DNA of 8,198 nucleotides from a bacterium (GTDB taxonomy: Bacteria > Hydrogenedentota > Hydrogenedentia > Hydrogenedentiales > SLHB01): the NCBI GenBank assembly GCA_024231375.1, contig JAAEQP010000827.1:1-8198 (forward strand), written 5' to 3'. Position numbers and translations under genes: made by a program. Of this stretch, positions 6,716 through 8,198 are shown piece by piece. Position 1 is the stretch's first letter. Every line of letters starts with the position of its first letter. The notes beneath the pieces are model-generated. The model was given only the letters and a program-made list of their open reading frames with translations. It made no database searches and had not been told where the DNA came from.

Positions 6716-6814
6716 GCCATGGTAATACTAGCGTATTGCAGAACAGTTTATGGGTTCCGGCCCGCACGCGTGCGTGCAGCGCCGATAGGATGGAAGAAAG
6801 GAAAGGACAGCTAA

Positions 6815-6937
6815 ATGCGGAATTGGCAATACAAGCGAATTAACACCGGCATGCCGGTGTCGAAGACGGTTATGCACCGTCTCGCGCTTGCCGTATCCGC
6901 CTGCGGCGTCCCGACCAGGAGGCTTCCTATCGAGTAG
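6815..6937 (+). CDS. 40-codon leader ORF inside the structured RNA
   Basis: ATG 6815 follows AAAGGA with 7-base spacing, and the frame ends at TAG 6935-6937. The product has 40 residues: MRNWQYKRINTG (1-12), then PVSKTVMHRLALAVSACGVP and TRRLPIE. No family is recognised; the middle could form a helix. The ORF overlaps the junction-like fold at 6832-6890 and the first antiterminator arm at 6896-6909. Its stop lies between that arm and the arm at 6963-6976. This geometry is what ribosome-controlled attenuation would need, but there is no obvious run of regulatory codons. It could instead be an ordinary small protein or an accidental ORF. Confidence 0.4.
   Translation: MRNWQYKRINTGMPVSKTVMHRLALAVSACGVPTRRLPIE
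6832..6909 (+). ncRNA. Candidate structured leader: three-way junction plus antiterminator arm
   Basis: CAAGCG (6832-6837) pairs with CGCTTG (6885-6890) and encloses two hairpins. The first is ACACCGG-CATG-CCGGTGT (6843-6860), a perfect 18-base palindrome. The second is AGACGGT-TATGC-ACCGTCT (6864-6870 with 6876-6882). Together they form a compact three-way junction. Five bases later comes TCCGCCTGCGGCGT (6896-6909), perfectly complementary over 14 bases to 6963-6976. The layout is that of an aptamer followed by an expression platform. I could not match it by eye to TPP, SAM, cobalamin, glycine or c-di-GMP riboswitches. Confidence 0.45.
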
Positions 6938-6962
6938 CACACGCGCACTAGAAGCCGATCCA

Positions 6963-7001
6963 ACGCCGCAGGCGGAACCCTAAACCGCTTGCGGCGTTTT
7001 T
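6963..7001 (+). terminator. Rho-independent terminator with competing antiterminator pairing
   Basis: ACGCCGCAGGCGG (6963-6975) pairs with CCGCTTGCGGCGT (6985-6997) over 13 bp with one G-U, around a 9-base loop, followed by T5 (6997-7001). The same left arm is perfectly complementary over 14 bases to 6896-6909, so only one of the two stems can form at a time. It lies about 95 bases before the next possible start codon (7097) and could gate transcription of the downstream regulator. Confidence 0.7.
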
Positions 7002-7096
7002 CTTGTTGATGGTGTTGTTCGCAGTACGGCACGACCGGGCATGTGACCCGGAAGGCCGACAACCAGGCCGATTACGGCCACGAAAGGAGCGATGAG

Positions 7097-7267
7097 ATGA
7101 ACCGTTTCATCCAAGTGACAATCCGACCGGTAGAAGTGCAGCTAACCCACGGCGCGCGACTCAGGAAACGAAACTATGGCTGCAGGAGTGGGGAAAGGTT
7201 ACGAAGCTGCAAAGGAGTGGGGAACGATGGCTCAGTTCAACCCAGATTTTTGGGAAGTTGCGATTGA
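7097..7267 (+). CDS. Small ORF of unknown function overlapping the regulator start
   Basis: ATG 7097 follows AAAGGAG with 7-base spacing, which is a good ribosome site. The 56-residue product begins MNRFIQVTIRPVEVQLTHGA and is basic (RLRKRNYG). Its second half reads through the duplicated ribosome-site DNA before 7227 and overlaps the sigma-region-4 gene by 41 bases in another frame. No family is recognised. It could be a small regulator, a translational-coupling leader for the next gene, or the start of a gene disrupted by the local duplication. Confidence 0.35.
   Translation: MNRFIQVTIRPVEVQLTHGARLRKRNYGCRSGERLRSCKGVGNDGSVQPRFLGSCD
7179..7223 (+). repeat. Direct duplication of a ribosome-site segment
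   Basis: GCTGCAGGAGTGGGGA (7179-7194) recurs as GCTGCAAAGGAGTGGGGA (7206-7223), differing by two inserted A. The second copy supplies AAAGGAG, 9 bases before ATG 7227. The first copy lies just after an in-frame ATG at 7176. Confidence 0.6.
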
Positions 7268-7652
7268 CTCCAGTTACCTGGAGAACGTGCCAGCAGAGGG
7301 CGCGATGTGGTTTGAAACCGAACAGGATCGAGATTGCAGACACGCACAGCAGGACTTCTTCCGGAGTGTCTTGCCCATCGTCGACGAGTTGATCGACGGG
7401 CACCTGACAACCCGGCAGCAGGAAGTCGTGCGGCTGTACTTCTTCGAAGGCAAGACCCAGGAGGACATCGCCGAGGCCCTGAAGCTGACGCAGTCCACCG
7501 TGAGTCGGCACCTGTTCGGAACGGTCCGTAACGGCAAGAAGGTTGGGGGCGCGGTCAACAAGCTGCGCAAGGCCGTCGAGCGCGACGCCGCCAAGGCGCC
7601 GGTCGACGAAGCCCTGGCGGAGTTGCACGACCGGTTCAACACGGCCGCATAG
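7227..7652 (+). CDS. Stand-alone sigma-70 region 4-like DNA-binding protein
   Basis: A 141-residue protein. Residues about 59-118 form a sigma region 4-like helix-turn-helix: HLTTRQQEVVRLYFFEGKTQ followed by EDIAEALKLTQSTVSRHL, where TQSTVSRHL is the likely recognition helix. A basic segment, RNGKKVGGAVNKLRKAVERD, follows. There is no sigma region 2, so it is not a complete sigma factor; the acidic, aromatic N-terminus (FNPDFWEVAID, WFETEQD) takes its place. It probably binds DNA or core polymerase as a small regulator, as suggested for phage late regulators and for planctomycete-type sigma-4-only proteins. ATG 7227 is preferred over the in-frame ATG 7176 because it has AAAGGAG at good spacing. 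Upstream lies the terminator/antiterminator leader, so expression may be attenuation-controlled. Confidence 0.75.
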   Translation: MAQFNPDFWEVAIDSSYLENVPAEGAMWFETEQDRDCRHAQQDFFRSVLPIVDELIDGHLTTRQQEVVRLYFFEGKTQEDIAEALKLTQSTVSRHLFGTVRNGKKVGGAVNKLRKAVERDAAKAPVDEALAELHDRFNTAA

Positions 7653-7693
7653 ACCGGGCCGCGCCGGAGTGACCGGCGCAGGCCATGAAGAGA

Positions 7694-7735
7694 CCACAAC
7701 GTCGCCCCGCGCCGCCTGTTGTGGCGGCGCGGGCG
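7694..7735 (+). terminator. GC-rich hairpin after the regulator gene, with an alternative stem
   Basis: 7703-7716 and 7723-7735 form a 13-bp GC stem (CGCC...GCGCCGCC against GGCGGCGC...GGCG) with one bulged C and a 6-base loop. No T-run follows. CCACAAC (7694-7700) can instead pair perfectly with GTTGTGG (7718-7724), which would break the main stem. It begins about 40 bases after the stop codon and may act as a terminator or 3' stabiliser. Confidence 0.45.
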
Positions 7736-7812
7736 TCGAAGTGGCATGGGGCACGAACGGGGGACAACGAAATGCGAAAAGCACACCCGATACGACATTC
7801 TGTAAAGATTGC

Positions 7813-7841
7813 TTGAGCGACGGGCAAGAGTCTGATACACT
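7813..7841 (+). promoter_or_regulatory. Possible distal sigma-70 promoter
   Basis: TTGAGC (7813-7818) and TACACT (7836-7841) are separated by 17 bases, with four of six consensus matches each. It would give a leader of about 160 bases for the gene at 8009, or drive a small RNA. Confidence 0.35.
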
Positions 7842-7935
7842 CTCCGCGTGCGAGACGGGGGTACGCTGTCATCTCGTACGCTTAGGGGACGGTGACGCTC
7901 ACTTTCCACCTAATTCACAACGGATAGGCTTTTTC

Positions 7936-7964
7936 TTGACAGTCCGATCCGTTTGTGGTTAAAT
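7936..7964 (+). promoter_or_regulatory. Strong sigma-70 promoter for the secreted Trp-rich protein
   Basis: A perfect -35 box TTGACA (7936-7941) and TTAAAT (7959-7964) are separated by 17 bases. Transcription would start near 7971, about 38 bases before the ATG at 8009. A strong ribosome site, GAAGGAGAAG, follows in that leader. Confidence 0.7.
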
Positions 7965-8008
7965 GTTCACAGACAACGGTTTAAACCGCGGAGAAGGAGA
8001 AGACCGCC

Positions 8009-8198
8009 ATGAAAAAGTTGCTCGTGGGCGCGTTCGCCGTCGCGCTGGTGACAGCAAGCGTCACCGCGTATGCGGATTGCGGAAAAGTCTGGGATGACCT
8101 CTCGTGGTGGGGCAATACCGGTGCCACGCCAGCGGTAGTCAAAGACGCTACCCGGTCCGGCTACTGGTGGTGGCCCAAGACGCCGGCCTCCAACGCCG
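8009..8198 (+). CDS. Secreted Trp-rich protein, N-terminal part (3' end outside window)
   Basis: ATG 8009 follows GAAGGAGAAG, and the frame is open to the window end (63 codons plus one base). Residues 1-22 are a classical Sec signal: MKK, a hydrophobic core LLVGAFAVALVTASV, and an AYA cleavage site before D23. The mature part is unusual, with six tryptophans between residues 28 and 55 (KVWDD, SWWG, GYWWWP), separated by GNTGATPAVVKDATRS. I do not recognise the family. The consensus -35 box and strong ribosome site suggest an abundant product such as a surface or cell-envelope protein; that is inference. C24 is not in a convincing lipobox. Confidence 0.75.
   Translation, partial: MKKLLVGAFAVALVTASVTAYADCGKVWDDLSWWGNTGATPAVVKDATRSGYWWWPKTPASNA

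Larger units (their letters stand above)
6300..6814. other. Repeat-bearing stretch without an intact gene
   Basis: Besides the hairpins and remnant listed separately, this stretch holds a perfect 12-bp palindrome CGCACGCGTGCG (6763-6774). It also holds a weak sigma-70-like pair, TTGCGT (6700-6705) and TAATAC (6723-6728) with 17-base spacing, overlapping the hairpin at 6685-6715. That pair could start transcription into the leader RNA downstream, but each hexamer matches consensus at only three positions. Confidence 0.45.
7653..8008. other. Intergenic region upstream of the secreted-protein gene
   Basis: No gene is visible here. The left part holds the GC-rich hairpin at 7694-7735, and the right part holds two sigma-70-like promoters. 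Between them, GTACG (7861-7865) and CGTAC (7875-7879) could form a small hairpin in the longer transcript. Confidence 0.5.

Noticed and set aside
7161..7909. Long minus-strand open frames opposite the sigma-4-like gene
   Set aside because: The plus strand there encodes a clear helix-turn-helix; the opposite frames are Arg/Ser/Cys-rich without motifs.
1..8198. CRISPR array, tRNA, rRNA or complete insertion sequence
   Set aside because: No regularly spaced direct repeats, no cloverleaf with tRNA consensus bases, no rRNA signature and no transposase gene were seen.

Overview
The window is GC-rich accessory DNA. It encodes a truncated GH71/99-like glycoside hydrolase, a Tat-exported sulfatase, a sigma-54-promoted receiver-histidine kinase, and a stand-alone sigma-region-4 regulator, set among palindromic intergenic repeats. 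That mix suggests an uncultivated carbohydrate-degrading bacterium of the Planctomycetota, Lentisphaerota or Candidatus Hydrogenedentota type. The assignment is inferred from gene content and repeat style; no marker gene is present.

Layout. 1-775 (+): C-terminal part of a GH71/99-like protein. 837-908: large inverted repeat between convergent genes. 916-1380 (-): very short MotA-like membrane protein. Directly upstream on the same strand, 1386-1666 is a gene remnant broken by one missing base. 1667-2094: gene-free, with a nested inverted repeat at 1746-1852. 2095-3603 (+): sulfatase with the C-S-P-S-R formylglycine site. 3776-4942 (-): soluble REC-HisKA-HATPase protein whose promoter at 5007-5023 is a near-perfect sigma-54 element. 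5440-6299 (+): probably one secreted or membrane-anchored HEAT-like gene, split by a frameshift at a C6 run. 6300-6814: REP-like hairpins and a short coding remnant. 6815-7001: a structured leader with a 40-codon ORF, an antiterminator-like pairing and a Rho-independent terminator. 7097-7652 (+): a doubtful small ORF and the sigma-region-4 protein. 7653-8008: GC-rich hairpin, then two possible sigma-70 promoters. 8009 to the window end (+): start of a Trp-rich secreted protein.

How the parts work together. The hydrolase and sulfatase fit breakdown of sulfated polysaccharides, but they are not in one operon. The kinase lies convergent with the sulfatase and divergent from the HEAT-like gene, so no partner or target is obvious. 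The most intriguing part is 6815-7652. There a multi-hairpin RNA, a leader ORF and mutually exclusive terminator and antiterminator arms precede a small DNA-binding regulator, which is the layout of an attenuator or riboswitch-like control element. I cannot match it to a known RNA class by eye.
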